Positions 45,201 to 54,300 are shown, counted from the first letter of the stretch. The stretch: 64,000 nt of DNA from Okeania sp. SIO2B3 (GCF_010672525.1 NZ_JAAHGH010000029.1:1-64000); one strand, 5' to 3'. Numbers and translations are program-made. The notes: generated by a model from the sequence alone, not told the origin.

Positions 45201-47825
45201 CAGGAGAAATTTGTCATAGAAATAGAAAGTTTGTTTCCCAACTCCTCCAGTTCCGAAAAAGACTCAAACTTCCTCTGGTATTCTGAGCAAAATCAGGAGA
45301 AATTTGTCATAGAAATAGAAAGTTTGTTTCCCAACTCCTCCAGTTCCGAAAAAGACTCAAACTTTCTCTGGTATTCTGAGAAAAATAGGGAGAAATTTGT
45401 CACAGAAATAGAAGATGTCACTTCCGACTCCTCCAGTTCCGAAAAAGACTCAAACTTCCTCTGGTATTCTGAGCAAAATCAGGAGAAATTTGTCATAGAA
45501 ATAGAAAGTTTGTTTCCCAACTCCTCCAGTTCCGAAAAAGACTCAAATTTTCTCTGGTATTCTGAGAAAAATAGGGAGAAATTTGTCACAGAAATAGAAG
45601 ATGTCACTTCCGACTCCTCCAGTTCCGAAAAAGACTCAAACTTTCTCTGGTATTCTGAGAAAAATAGGGAGCAATTTGTCACAGAAATAGAAAGTTTGTT
45701 TCCCAACTCCTCCAGTTCCGAAAAAGACTCAAACTTTCTCTGGTATTCTGAGAAAAATAGGGAGAAATTTGTCATAGAAATAGAAAGTTTGTTTCCCAAC
45801 TCCTCCAGTTCCGAAAAAGACTTAGATTTCCTATCGTCTTCTGAGAAAAATAGGGAGCAATTTGTCACAGAAATAGAAAGTTTGTTTCCCAACTCCTCCA
45901 GTTCCGAAAAAGACTTAGATTTCCTATCGTCTTCTGAGAAAAATAGGGGGCAATTTGTCACAGAAATAGAAGGTGTAACTTTCGACTTCTCCAGTACAGA
46001 AAAAGATTTATTGACATCCTCGCCCCATTTAAAAAGAGGAGAGAAATTTGAAAATGATGAAAATGCTAGATTTGCCAAATTAATTACTAATGTAGATGGT
46101 TATCTCTGCGAATTAAAAGAAGCACAAATTCGCGATGGTTTACATATATTTGGACAATGTCCTCAAGGTCAACAATTACGAGATTTGATTGTAGCGATCG
46201 CTCGTCATCCTAGTACTACTCGTTTGGGTTTAACTCGTGCTTTAGCTGAAGATTTAAACTTAGACTTTGATCCTCTCACCGACGATTTTTCTACAATTAT
46301 TAATCAGAACTTATTTATAGATGGAAAATCTTGTCGCACCCTGGGTGATGCTGTTGAGTTAATCGAACAAAAAGTAGCTAATTTAGTCGAAAATTTAATT
46401 AACCAAAATCTGATTAACTCTCCCTTCTCACAGACAAACAAAGAATTAGAATGGATTCGCCAAAATCTTCTACCTTCTCTGCAAAAAACTAATCAAGAAA
46501 TTATCAACTTATTAATAGGATTAGATGGCAAATATATCCCTAGTGGTTCCTCTGGCGCTCCGACAAGAGGTAGACCAGACGTTTTACCCACAGGTCGGAA
46601 TTTTTACTCTGTAGATATTCGCGCTATTCCTACAGAAACTGCTTGGAGAATAGGGCAATTAGCAGCAGAAAATTTAATTGAAAGATACACTCAAGAAAAT
46701 GGTGAATATCCTCAAACTTTAGGGTTATCAGTATGGGGAACTTCTACGATGCGAACTGGTGGAGATGATATTGCTGAAGCACTTGCTTTATTAGGTGTAA
46801 AACCAGTCTGGGATAGACCTTCTCGAAGAGTTATTGACTTTGAAATTTTACCAATTTCAATATTAGGAAGACCTCGTGTAGATGTAACTTTAAGAATTTC
46901 TGGTTTCTTTAGAGATGCTTTTCCTAATATTATCGATTTATTCGACCAAGCTGTTATTGCTGTGGCTAATTTAGATGAGTCTCCAACAGAAAATCCTTTA
47001 GCTGCTCAAGTCAAAAAAGAAGTCAAATATTGGCAAGAATTAGGATTAACTGAAATTCAGGCAAAAGCACGTTCTCAATATAGAATATTTGGTTCTAAAC
47101 CAGGAGCTTATGGTGCTGGTTTACAGGGTTTAATCGAATCTCAAAATTGGCAAGATGACCAAGATTTAGCCAGAGCTTATATTAATTGGAGTAGCTATGC
47201 TTATACAGGAATTAATAATAGTTATAACCAGGAAGCAAGGGCGATAAATTCTCCCGAAGCATTTTCCCAACGTCTCCAACAAATGCAAATAGTTTTGCAT
47301 AATCAAGACAATAGAGAACACGATTTATTAGACTCTGATGATTATTATCAATTTCAAGGGGGAATGACTGTAGCAGTTCGTGCTTTAACTGGCAAAAATC
47401 CTGATACTTATTTTGGAGATAATTCCATGCCAGAAAACCCTAAAATTCGACAATTAAAAGAACAAATTGCTAGGGTTTATCGTTCCAGAGTAGTTAATCC
47501 TAAATGGATAGCTGGAGTAATGCGTCATGGTTATAAAGGAGCTTTTGAAATGGCAGCCACAATAGATTATTTATTTGCCTACGATGCTACAGCAAAATGT
47601 GTAGAAGATTTGATGTATCAAGGAGTAGCAGAAACTTATCTTTTTGATGAAAATGTACAATCATTTATACAAGCAAAAAATCCTTGGGCATTGCGAGATA
47701 TGGCAGAAAGATTATTAGAAGCAAATCAACGAGGTTTATGGGATTCAGCTAATAAAAAAACCTTAGATAAGTTACGGGTGATCGCTCTAGAAGCAGAAGG
47801 AATAATTGAGAATTTAGAATTCTGA
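42267..47825 (+). CDS. cobN: CobN-type cobaltochelatase large subunit with repeat insertions
   Basis: CobN/ChlH-family proteins insert a metal (cobalt for CobN) into a tetrapyrrole with an ATP-driven partner. Family motifs present include DAIIHVGKHGNLEWLPGKSV (about 690-710), PHFYPFIVNDPGEGSQAKRR, then RDGLHIFGQCPQGQQLRDLI (about 1290) and RPRVDVTLRISGFFRDAFPN (about 1535). At 1852 aa the protein is roughly 500 aa longer than usual. The excess is two insertions. One (about residues 525-635) has three degenerate repeats of the TDFATDVRINST kind. The other (about 830-1260) has thirteen full 31-aa repeats (44754-46048). Both lie in linkers, so the enzyme could still fold. The 3' end has been copied several times downstream. 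The CobN versus ChlH choice is from the overall resemblance. Confidence 0.85.
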   Translation: MHRIAATPGGWNPQAEGVIFIEQTPAPIIFLTAADTDIQTLAAAVNKLPFDFPQLRVANLLHLQQQLTIDTYADDILSKAKVIIVRLLGGRSYWSYGLEVLLEVIEKEGAKLIVIPGDDRPDPDLISHSNVSISLVNQFWQYLIEGGVDNFVNGLKFIANICLGKDYDFALPIPVPRVGIYPWQKEEQTTKAKVGILFYRAHYLSGNVAPIDGLCQALIEKNLEPVPVFVSSPRDVEVQGEILEYFQPENAEAIQLLLNTTSFAVSVVTEEGRRKKWMGTQTPTNCQHRIDGGVLNPKEKDNQDSELENLSFPPLLRNGKNLDIPVLQVIFSGGNFEQWESQYQGLSPRDVAMNIALPEVDGNIISRAISFKAVQTWNSGLETDVVSYFPVQDRIEFVSELAANWIKLRQTPASQRRIALILANYPNRDGRLANGVGLDTPASCVEILQALQQAGYYLENLPETGDELIKRLTSGVTNDLESRELRPIFQSLSLAEFETYFASLPEVVREKIIQRWGRSNDTDFASDVRINSTKISPSFSQDISGNLSEIQKDIDTDFATDVGINYTKNSSSFPKDVYSNFAEFEKDNDGNFPTVTDTNFAKDVRIDSTIISSSFSQYVSSDFSELEKDKETDNFPIPGIQLGNIFVGIQPSRGYDIDPSLNYHAPDLEPTPNYLAFYYWLREKFQIDAIIHVGKHGNLEWLPGKSVGLSQECFPEIALGALPHFYPFIVNDPGEGSQAKRRSQAVIIDHLTPPMTRAEIYGALQQLETLIDEYYEAQNLDPSRLSVIRERIINLIEKEGLDKDLSFLGKDSESTNFATDVRINSTNFSEIEDVTSNFSSSEKDSDFLSPSEQNEQKFSTEIEDVTSNFSSSEKDSDFLSPSEQNEQKFSTEIEDVTSNFSSSEKDSDFLSPSEQNEQKFSTETEGVTFDFSSSEKDSDFLSPSEQNQEKFSTETEGVTFDFSSSEKDSNFLWYSEQNQEKFVIEIESLFPNSSSSEKDSNFLWYSEQNQEKFVIEIESLFPNSSSSEKDSNFLWYSEKNREKFVTEIEDVTSDSSSSEKDSNFLWYSEQNQEKFVIEIESLFPNSSSSEKDSNFLWYSEKNREKFVTEIEDVTSDSSSSEKDSNFLWYSEKNREQFVTEIESLFPNSSSSEKDSNFLWYSEKNREKFVIEIESLFPNSSSSEKDLDFLSSSEKNREQFVTEIESLFPNSSSSEKDLDFLSSSEKNRGQFVTEIEGVTFDFSSTEKDLLTSSPHLKRGEKFENDENARFAKLITNVDGYLCELKEAQIRDGLHIFGQCPQGQQLRDLIVAIARHPSTTRLGLTRALAEDLNLDFDPLTDDFSTIINQNLFIDGKSCRTLGDAVELIEQKVANLVENLINQNLINSPFSQTNKELEWIRQNLLPSLQKTNQEIINLLIGLDGKYIPSGSSGAPTRGRPDVLPTGRNFYSVDIRAIPTETAWRIGQLAAENLIERYTQENGEYPQTLGLSVWGTSTMRTGGDDIAEALALLGVKPVWDRPSRRVIDFEILPISILGRPRVDVTLRISGFFRDAFPNIIDLFDQAVIAVANLDESPTENPLAAQVKKEVKYWQELGLTEIQAKARSQYRIFGSKPGAYGAGLQGLIESQNWQDDQDLARAYINWSSYAYTGINNSYNQEARAINSPEAFSQRLQQMQIVLHNQDNREHDLLDSDDYYQFQGGMTVAVRALTGKNPDTYFGDNSMPENPKIRQLKEQIARVYRSRVVNPKWIAGVMRHGYKGAFEMAATIDYLFAYDATAKCVEDLMYQGVAETYLFDENVQSFIQAKNPWALRDMAERLLEANQRGLWDSANKKTLDKLRVIALEAEGIIENLEF
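44754..46048 (+). repeat. 93-bp in-frame tandem repeat inside cobN
   Basis: Thirteen complete 93-bp units and one partial unit, all in frame, encode variants of EIEDVTSNFSSSEKD followed by SDFLSPSEQNEQKFST. Units 1-3 are nearly identical, and later units alternate between DVTSDS and SLFPNS blocks, which suggests repeated unequal exchange. The peptide is Ser/Glu/Asn-rich and likely disordered. The opposite strand is also open over most of the array, a by-product of the period being a multiple of three. Confidence 0.9.
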
Positions 47826-49061
47826 ATTGAGAATTCTGAATTGAGAATAGAGAAGTAATTTGTATCCACAAATAGTTGATGATTTTATGAGAAAGTCAAG
47901 TCATATTTTGTCATTTTTACCCAACCTTTTGATTCAAAAAATTCTTGGGGATTACGGGATATGGCAGAAAGATTATTAGAGGTAAATCAACGAGGTTTAT
48001 GGCAGTCAGTTAATCAAAAAATGTTGGAAAAATTTAAGGCGATCGCTCTTGAAGCTGAAGGAATAATTGAGAATTTAGAATTCTGAATTGAGAATTCAGA
48101 ATTGAGAATAGAGAAGTAATTTGTACCCACAAATAGTTGATGATTTTATGAGAAAGTCAAGTCATATTTTGTCATTTTTACCCAACCTTTTGATTCAAAA
48201 AATTCTTGGGGATTACGGGATATGACAGAAAGATTATTAGAGGTAAATCAACGAGGTTTATGGCAGTCAGTTAATCAAAAAATGTTGGAAAAATTTCAGG
48301 CGATCGCTCTAGAACCAGAAGGAATAATTGAGAATTTATAATTCAGAATTTAGAAGGAATAATTTAAAATTCTGAATTATAAATTCTGAATGTAGAAGGA
48401 ATAATTGAGAATTTATAATTCAGAATTTAGAAGTAATTTGTACCCAGAAATAGTGAAAAATTTTATGAGAAAGTCAAGTCAGATTTTGTCAAGTCAAATT
48501 TTGTGGTAGTCAGCTAATCAAAAAATCTTAGATAAATTTCAGGCGATCGCTCTAGAACCAGAAGGAATAATTGAGAATTTATAATTCAGAATTTAGAAGT
48601 AATTTGTACCCAGAAATAGTGAAAAATTTTATGAGAAAGTCAAGTCAAATTTTGTCATTTTTACCCAACCTTTTGATTCAAAAAATCCTTGGGTATTACA
48701 GGATATGGCAGAAAGATTATTAGAGGTAAATCAACGAATTTTATGCCAGTCAGCTAATCAAAAAATGTTGGAAAAATTTCAGGCGATCGCTCTAGAACCA
48801 GAAGGAATAATTGAGAATTTATAATTCAGAATTTAGAAGGAATAATTGAGAATTGAGAAGTACTTTGTACCCACAAATAGTTGATGATTTTATGAGAAAG
48901 TCAAGTCAGAAAATCCTTGGGCATTACGGGATATGGCAGAAAAATTATTAGAAGTAAATCAACTAAGTTTATGGCAGTCAGCTAATCAAAAAATGTTGGA
49001 AAAATTTCAGGCGATCGCTCTAGAAGCAGAAGGGATAATTGAAGAAAAAGGAATAACTTGA
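47826..49061 (+). repeat. cobN: five degenerate copies of the cobN 3' end
   Basis: After the cobN stop, the last 150 bp or so of the gene recur with about 240-260-bp spacing: 47936-48086, 48195-48341, 48503-48583 (shortened), 48675-48823 and 48909-49061. Each reads GATATGGCAGAAAGATTATT, AATCAACGAGGTTTATGGCA and GCGATCGCTCTAGAA with changes. The spacers share 'gagaaagtcaagtca' and GAATTCTGAATTGAG units. The copies match each other better than cobN (for instance CAGTCAGCTAATCAAAAAAT), so they were amplified after the first duplication. Confidence 0.85.
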
Positions 49062-49121
49062 AAAGGGAATTTAAAGTGTTATTTTTAAATTATTACTTAG
49101 TATATTTAACTTGGAAATACT

Positions 49122-49733
49122 ATGAAAATAGATTGGAACTTTCCTGAACCACGCTTGGGTATTAAAGGTGGTTTTGACAAATTTTGTGGCCCCGGAGCTA
49201 CTCGTCTAGAGATGATTCTACAGTCAGTTGTACCGATATTTGCAGGTTTTGTTGCTGCATATTATGGGTATTTAGGTGAATTTGGATGGTCAGTAACACA
49301 ATACTTGATTTGTTTTGTCATTGGGTTTGATATCATGGGCGGGATAATCACTAACTCAACATCAAGTGGGAAGCGTTGGTATCACCGTGCTGGTCAAGGT
49401 TTCACAGAACATATGTCTTTCATTTTGCTTCATTTTGTCCAAATTACTACGATCGCTTGCTTGTACATGGACTTCGATTTTATCTGGATCTTTACGGTGG
49501 GTGGCTATCTGGTTGTGGCTTCTACAGTAATTCTGATAATACCACTATATCTTCAACGTCCTGTTGCACTGACTCTGTATAGTATAGCCATTGTATTGTC
49601 GATTTATCTGTTAGAAACACCTGTAGGACTTGAATGGTTTCTTCCTTTATTCTATCTAAAACTATTAGTTAGTCATATATTACGAGAAGAACCTTACAGA
49701 CCAAATAATGAGACTAAAAGGGATAATGCCTAG
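49122..49733 (+). CDS. multi-spanning membrane protein, function unknown
   Basis: The 203-aa protein has about five hydrophobic helices: MILQSVVPIFAGFVAAYYGYL (31-51), VTQYLICFVIGFDIMGGIIT (58-77), MSFILLHFVQITTIACLYMD (98-117), FIWIFTVGGYLVVASTVILI (120-139) and ALTLYSIAIVLSIYLLETPV (149-168). A polar motif KRWYHRAGQGFTEHM (84-98) with two histidines lies in a loop and might bind a metal or cofactor. I do not recognise the family. It stands alone after the cobN repeat field. Confidence 0.65.
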   Translation: MKIDWNFPEPRLGIKGGFDKFCGPGATRLEMILQSVVPIFAGFVAAYYGYLGEFGWSVTQYLICFVIGFDIMGGIITNSTSSGKRWYHRAGQGFTEHMSFILLHFVQITTIACLYMDFDFIWIFTVGGYLVVASTVILIIPLYLQRPVALTLYSIAIVLSIYLLETPVGLEWFLPLFYLKLLVSHILREEPYRPNNETKRDNA

Positions 49734-49756
49734 TCTTTTTAGTAAAGAATAAGGAA

Positions 49757-49923
49757 GAATTCATTAATTGATAATGGATAATGGATAATGGATAATTGAT
49801 AATTACCTCTGGTTAAAACCGTTACGGAATTGAATATAAGGAATATTTTCTTTTTTTTCCCCTTAAAAGGGGAGGCTTCAAGGCGCGACTTATTTAATTA
49901 TTAATTATTAATTATTCGGTAAT
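49757..49923. repeat. family-D element, inverted
   Basis: AATTCATTAATTGATAATGG to TTAATTATTCGGTAATAAAG. It carries AACCGTTACGGAATTGAATA, AAGGGGAGGCTTCAAG and the terminal TTATTCGGTAA in inverse order relative to the copy at 8021. Confidence 0.65.
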
Positions 49924-50518
49924 AAAGTAATAAAAAAAGTATATGAGTCTGTATCTTAATACATTTAAAGATAAGTTTTAGTCTTATTTTTACCGTATTT
50001 ACCTATAATTTTTATCTAAATAAAAATATTTATTTTCAGATAGTAGGCTATTAATTCCTGATAACTATAGCCATCCTATTTCAATTGTAATATTTTTGTG
50101 GTAGTTACGAGTCAGGAGTCAGAATTTTCAAGATTTTTCTCAATCTTAACTATTAGAAAAATTCTCACAAATCATTTAGAATTACTATATCAAAATAATA
50201 CTAGCTACTACATTTGCTATTAACCATAAAAGTTCATTAATTGATAATGAATAATGGATAATGGATAATTATTTTTGTTTTGCTGGCGCATAACTTTGTT
50301 TTTCATGTTCCGTTTGCGTAGCATTCCGCAGGAAAGGAAAGCTTTCCGCAATTATCAATTATTAATTATTAATTATTAAGAGAGGCTTTAAACATAATTG
50401 ATGAATTATCAATTATCCATTGGTAAGGTACTGTTTTGTTCTGATTTTATGTTGCCTAAAACAAATGAATTTTACACCTTATTAGTACGAAAATTGCTAT
50501 ATTCAAATTCAACCAAAT
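49924..50518. repeat. second family-D element and flanking AT-rich DNA
   Basis: At about 50225-50405, TTCATTAATTGATAATGAAT to ATCAATTATCCATTGGTAAG is another family-D copy, with the GC-rich module GTTTGCGTAGCATTCCGCAG (50309-50328) inserted. The remaining sequence (49924-50224) has no gene. Confidence 0.55.
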
Positions 50519-51295
50519 TTATAACCTTTTTAAAATAGGTATTAATTTTTCATTCAACGCCTTATATCCTGCGCGATTAAGATGAAGGAAATCTCTACTA
50601 TATTCTTCCCTAACTTTCCCTTGTTCATTCGCCAAAATCTCTTTTGTATCGAAAATTATCACATCCTTTTTTTCCAAAGAATAAATAAAATCATTTACTT
50701 CCTTAATTCCTGTAACTACTATATCTGGCGACCAAAAAAGTTTTCTCTCAAGTGGCACTTCAGCAATAGGAAAAATAGTTGTCAGAATAACAACAGCACC
50801 AAGCTGACGAGATTGCCTGACAATTTCTTTTATATTCGATTTACACTCAGAAATAATTGTCTCTTTATTCTCAGGAAATATTGGAATTCTGTATAAATCA
50901 TTTACACCTACTTGAACTATTATAATATCCGCAGATAAAGGTTTAATATGTTGATTCAATCTTCCTAAAACTTGCGCTGTAGTTTGCCCATAAATTCCCC
51001 TATTTATAAAATTAAAGTTATCAAAATCTTTGGGTGAATTCCAACCACGGGCACGAGAATCTCAAAAAAAAACTACATTTTTTTGATTGGGATTTTTAGT
51101 CTTTTTTGGATTAGTATCAACAGGATAAAATTTTATGGCAAGTGGATTTAATTGTAGGGAGTTTAATTGTAAATAAAATTTTCTACTTCTGTTAAAAAAT
51201 AGGAAATTCAGCCCTACTGAAACTAATATAATTATTGATAAGCAGATAATTATCAATTTGTTTTTGTTCATAATCGAAAAGTCCTCAAACTGCAA
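50519..51295 (-). pseudogene. SGNH/GDSL hydrolase with one stop in the catalytic block
   Basis: One continuous frame reads from ATG 51295 to the stop at 50519, broken only by a TGA at 51064-51062. The N terminus has a signal anchor (LIIICLSIIILVSVGLNFLF). Block I reads VVFF-stop-DSRARGWNSP, where SGNH enzymes have Gly-Asp-Ser; GGA to TGA is a single change. Block III is VGVNDLYR, and block V is DFLHLNRAGY with the catalytic Asp and His. Everything else is intact. Such anchored hydrolases deacylate lipids or polysaccharides. The two pieces would not give an active enzyme, unless the TGA is read through or is a sequencing error. Confidence 0.75.
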
Positions 51296-52027
51296 GTAAA
51301 ATTAATACTATCAAAAAAAATATGAGTTATTAACTCATTATCTTGGAAGGAGAAATTAATATCCGGAAAGAGCTAAAAGTTATAAAAATTTTCATAAAAT
51401 TGTTATCAACTAACCTTAGTATTTTTTGATTTTTTAAAAAGCTATTTGTGTAGCATTCTACAGGAAAAACTGAATGCTTATAAACTAAATACTAGCAATA
51501 ATTACTAGGAGGCAAAAATGATAATAATCTTACCTAGAGAAAAAAAGACAATTTCTATCCTCTCCTAGAAAATGGAGATCGCCTTACCTCGCAATGAAAT
51601 CCTTAAGAGAACGCCACATCTCCATAATTGGCATCTATTCCACAAAATAAGTAATTTTATTTAAACCACTGCATAGAATTATAAGTCAAAGTCACTAAAA
51701 TTTTTTCTACCTTTTTCCTAAAAATATCTTCCCTGTTATACCAATTCCCGAAAGTAATGCTATGCTTCAGTTCTACTTCAACAGTCAAATATTTACCAAG
51801 ATTTAAAGTCTTTTTTTGACAATTATTAGTCGGTTAGTATAGATTTTTCCTACTTTCAACCCTCCCCCCCACCTCCCACACTTCCCCACCCAATGATACA
51901 TAGCATTCTTGCGTGAGAAATGGTATTACTTGTTGCCTACTCTGAAAAAAACTCTATATCTTTTTCTCCAGATGTTTAATTGTAGTAAAGTTAAGTTTGA
52001 CATTAATCATAGTAGAGTGCTTTTTTC
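51296..52027. promoter_or_regulatory. leader region of urtA
   Basis: No gene and no family A-E repeat, though a GC-poor version of the palindromic module (TTTGTGTAGCATTCTACAGG, about 51447-51466) is present. The urtA promoter must lie here. In other cyanobacteria urt genes are under NtcA nitrogen control, but I could not find a proper GTA-N8-TAC site. The nearest fits have spacers of 11 or 12. Confidence 0.4.
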
Positions 52028-53302
52028 ATGGGTAAAGGATTAGAACGCAGGAAATTTTTAATTTATAGTTCGGCTGCTCTAGGTACGAGTATTTTTCTCA
52101 AAGCTTGTGGTGGTGCTAATAACACTACATCTGAGACTGACACAATTAAAGTGGGTATTCTCCATTCCCTCAGTGGCACAATGGCAATTAGCGAAACTAC
52201 GGTAGTTGAAGCGGAAAAGTTAGCTATTGAGGAAATAAATGCTGCTGGTGGTGTATTAGGTAAGCAAATAGAAGCAATTGTAGAGGATGGTGCTTCTGAC
52301 TGGCCTACTTTTGCCGAGAAGGCAAATAAACTTATTGAGCAAGACCAGGTAGTTACTGTTTTTGGTTGTTGGACTTCTGCTTCTCGGAAGTCTGTTTTGC
52401 CTGTTTTTGAATCTAAGAATCATATGCTTTGGTATCCGGTGCAATATGAGGGTCAAGAATGCTCGAAAAATATTTTTTATACGGGTGCTACTCCTAATCA
52501 ACAAATTGAACCTGCTGTAGATTGGTTGTTAGAAAATAAGGGAAAGGAATTTTTCCTGGTTGGTTCTGATTATGTTTTTCCTCGCACTGCAAATACGATT
52601 ATTAAGGAGCAGTTAAAGGCTAAGGGTGGTACTACTGTTGGTGAAGATTATTTACCTTTAGGAAATACAGAAGTTACTCCAATTATTACTAAGATTAAAC
52701 AGGCTTTACCTAATGGTGGAGTTATTTTTAATAGTCTGAATGGCGATAGTAATGTTGCCTTTTTTAAACAGTTGAAAGGTGCTGGTATTACTCCGGAAGA
52801 ATATCCGGTCATGTCGGTGAGTATTGCTGAAGAGGAAGTTAGACAAATTGGTAAAGAGTTTCTTGTAGGTCATTATGCTGCTTGGAATTATTTCCAAACT
52901 GTTGAGACAGAAGCTAATAAAAAATGGGTGGCAGATTTTAAGGCAAAATATGGTGCAGATCGAGTAACAAATGACCCGATGGAAGCTGCTTATATTATGG
53001 TTTATCTTTGGAAACAAGCAGTGGAAAAAGCTGGTTCTGCTGATGATTTAGAAGCGGTAAGAATGGCGGCTATCGGACAAACTTTTGATGCTCCAGAAGG
53101 TTTAGTTACTATGAATGCTAATCATCATATTTCTAAGACTGTGAGAATAGGTCAAGTTCGTGATGATGGTTTATTTAATATAGTTTGGTCTACTGAAGGA
53201 GCTATTAAACCTATACCTTGGAATCAATTTGTTCCAGCAACTAAGGGGTTTGCTTGTGACTGGAGTGACCCTAATAAAGGTGGTAAATATAAAGTCAGTT
53301 AA
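52028..53302 (+). CDS. urtA: urea ABC transporter substrate-binding lipoprotein
   Basis: UrtA captures urea in the periplasm for the UrtBCDE transporter. The N terminus has a twin-arginine-like ERRKFL and then a hydrophobic stretch ending in the lipobox LKAC, so Cys27 is probably lipidated. The mature part matches the branched-chain amino-acid/urea binding-protein fold: [37 protein letters not shown], and [20 protein letters not shown], which are specific for UrtA-type proteins. The length of 424 aa is normal. It is the first gene of the urt set but is separated from urtB by more than 1 kb of repeats. Confidence 0.93.
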   Translation: MGKGLERRKFLIYSSAALGTSIFLKACGGANNTTSETDTIKVGILHSLSGTMAISETTVVEAEKLAIEEINAAGGVLGKQIEAIVEDGASDWPTFAEKANKLIEQDQVVTVFGCWTSASRKSVLPVFESKNHMLWYPVQYEGQECSKNIFYTGATPNQQIEPAVDWLLENKGKEFFLVGSDYVFPRTANTIIKEQLKAKGGTTVGEDYLPLGNTEVTPIITKIKQALPNGGVIFNSLNGDSNVAFFKQLKGAGITPEEYPVMSVSIAEEEVRQIGKEFLVGHYAAWNYFQTVETEANKKWVADFKAKYGADRVTNDPMEAAYIMVYLWKQAVEKAGSADDLEAVRMAAIGQTFDAPEGLVTMNANHHISKTVRIGQVRDDGLFNIVWSTEGAIKPIPWNQFVPATKGFACDWSDPNKGGKYKVS

Positions 53303-53693
53303 CAGTTATCAGTTATCAGTTATCAGCTATTACTTTTAATGTAAGTATTCAGCCGTCAGCTATCAGTTATCAGCTATGAATTATTAGCTCATGATCAGCT
53401 CAAAAGAGGAATTAGTCTCCAAGGAGAATTAAAACTTATAAAAAAAATGTCTTCAGCTAACCTTAATAATTTCTTGAATATGTTCATGCATCTGTTTGCG
53501 CAGCATTCTGTAGGAAATGCTGAATGCTGATACCTGAATGCTTACTTTTTAATTTAGGATAAAAGCTTTATTAATTGTCTTACTAAAAAAGTTGGCTCCC
53601 TTGTCTTTAATAAAGTTAGTTGTTAATTTAAACACTGTCCTATATGAGAGAGTCTTGTTGCTGATAGCTGACAGCTAATAGTGGAATGCTTAC
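53295..53693. repeat. family-B element interrupted by another family-B element
   Basis: The outer copy starts as 'cagttatcagttatcag' near 53295, reaches CAGCTATTACTTTTAAT, and resumes after the insert with TTTAGGATAAAAGCTTTATT through to GTGGAATGCTTAC at 53693. The joined sequence follows the continuous copy at 8680-8911 (CTATTGCTTTTAGTTTAGGA). This shows where the inner element entered. Confidence 0.6.
53341..53545. repeat. inner family-B element with 8-bp target duplication (one mismatch)
   Basis: GTAAGTATTCAGCCGTCAGC at the left and CCTGAATGCTTAC at the right are inverse. The flanks CTTTTAAT (53333-53340) and TTTTTAAT (53546-53553) match in 7 of 8 positions. A GC-rich module (GTTTGCGCAGCATTCTGTAG, about 53493-53512) lies inside. 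Confidence 0.65.
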
Positions 53694-53838
53694 GTCATAA
53701 ATTAGAGTAGAATTTTGTACGAGTGGTAGATAAATATGTAGGTTTAATGTTTCTATAAAATTTCTGATTTTGTGTGCTGTAATTAGTTGGTTTAAATAGC
53801 TCACTAATTACAGCGCTTTTTCAGATGGTCATTTCAGT

Positions 53839-54300
53839 TTCCTAATTCTGGAGTAATTATCAGAACGGAAAAAAATAAAGGCTGGAATTTCTGCCTAGAG
53901 GTGGCTCCGTTTTATTTGATAACTGACCTGTCTCTATCATTATTTCCCGAATATTTTTCTTCCTAATTCTGGAGTAATTATCAAAAAGAACGGAAAAAAA
54001 GAAAAACTAGAAATTTTTGCCTAGAAGTAGTTGTGTCTCATCCGAAAACTTACCTGTCTCTGGGTGCATCTCAGTTTTGAAGAAAGCCAAAAATTTATCG
54101 CTCTGAGGGAATAGGGAACAGGGAATAGGAAAAAAGTATTTTTGTAAATATGAGATGCACCCCTGTCTCTTATCATTATTTCCCTTGATTTATTATTCCT
54201 AATTCTGGAGTAATTATTAAAAAGAACGAAAAAAAAGAAAAGCTGGAAATTTCTGCCTAGAGGTGACTCCATTTTATCTAATAACTGACTAATCTCTTGT
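53839..54300. repeat. ~120-bp tandem repeat in three copies upstream of urtB
   Basis: The block CCTAATTCTGGAGTAATTAT followed by GAACGGAAAAAA and TTTCTGCCTAGAGGT occurs near 53841, 53963 and 54198. The second block is interrupted by a 101-bp element. Pyrimidine-rich 'cttcttcc' runs follow to about 54357. No gene lies in the gap; the frame at 54021-54272 on the minus strand is a by-product. Confidence 0.7.
54062..54162. mobile_element. 101-bp MITE with 8-bp target duplication and visible empty site
   Basis: GGGTGCATCTCA at the left and TGAGATGCACCC at the right are perfect 12-bp inverses. CTGTCTCT stands on both sides (54054-54061 and 54163-54170). The neighbouring tandem copy (near 53927-53945) shows the same sequence, CTGTCTCTATCATTATTTCC, without the element, so the insertion point is proved within the window. 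Confidence 0.85.

Noticed and set aside
44588-46078. Long minus-strand frames opposite the cobN repeats (153 and 199 codons)
   Set aside because: They follow from the 93-bp period being a multiple of three; the plus frame is a clear CobN.
49376-49582. 68-codon frame inside the membrane protein gene at 49122
   Set aside because: It overlaps fully with a longer frame that has a clear membrane-protein pattern; shadow frame.
51296-52027. NtcA binding site (GTA-N8-TAC) upstream of urtA
   Set aside because: The best GTA...TAC pairs have spacers of 11 and 12 nt and no well-placed -10 box, so I could not support a site although NtcA control would be expected.
53839-54300. Iteron-type origin or operator array upstream of urtB
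   Set aside because: Three 120-bp blocks are too long for iterons, and there is no replication initiator gene. One block is interrupted by a MITE.
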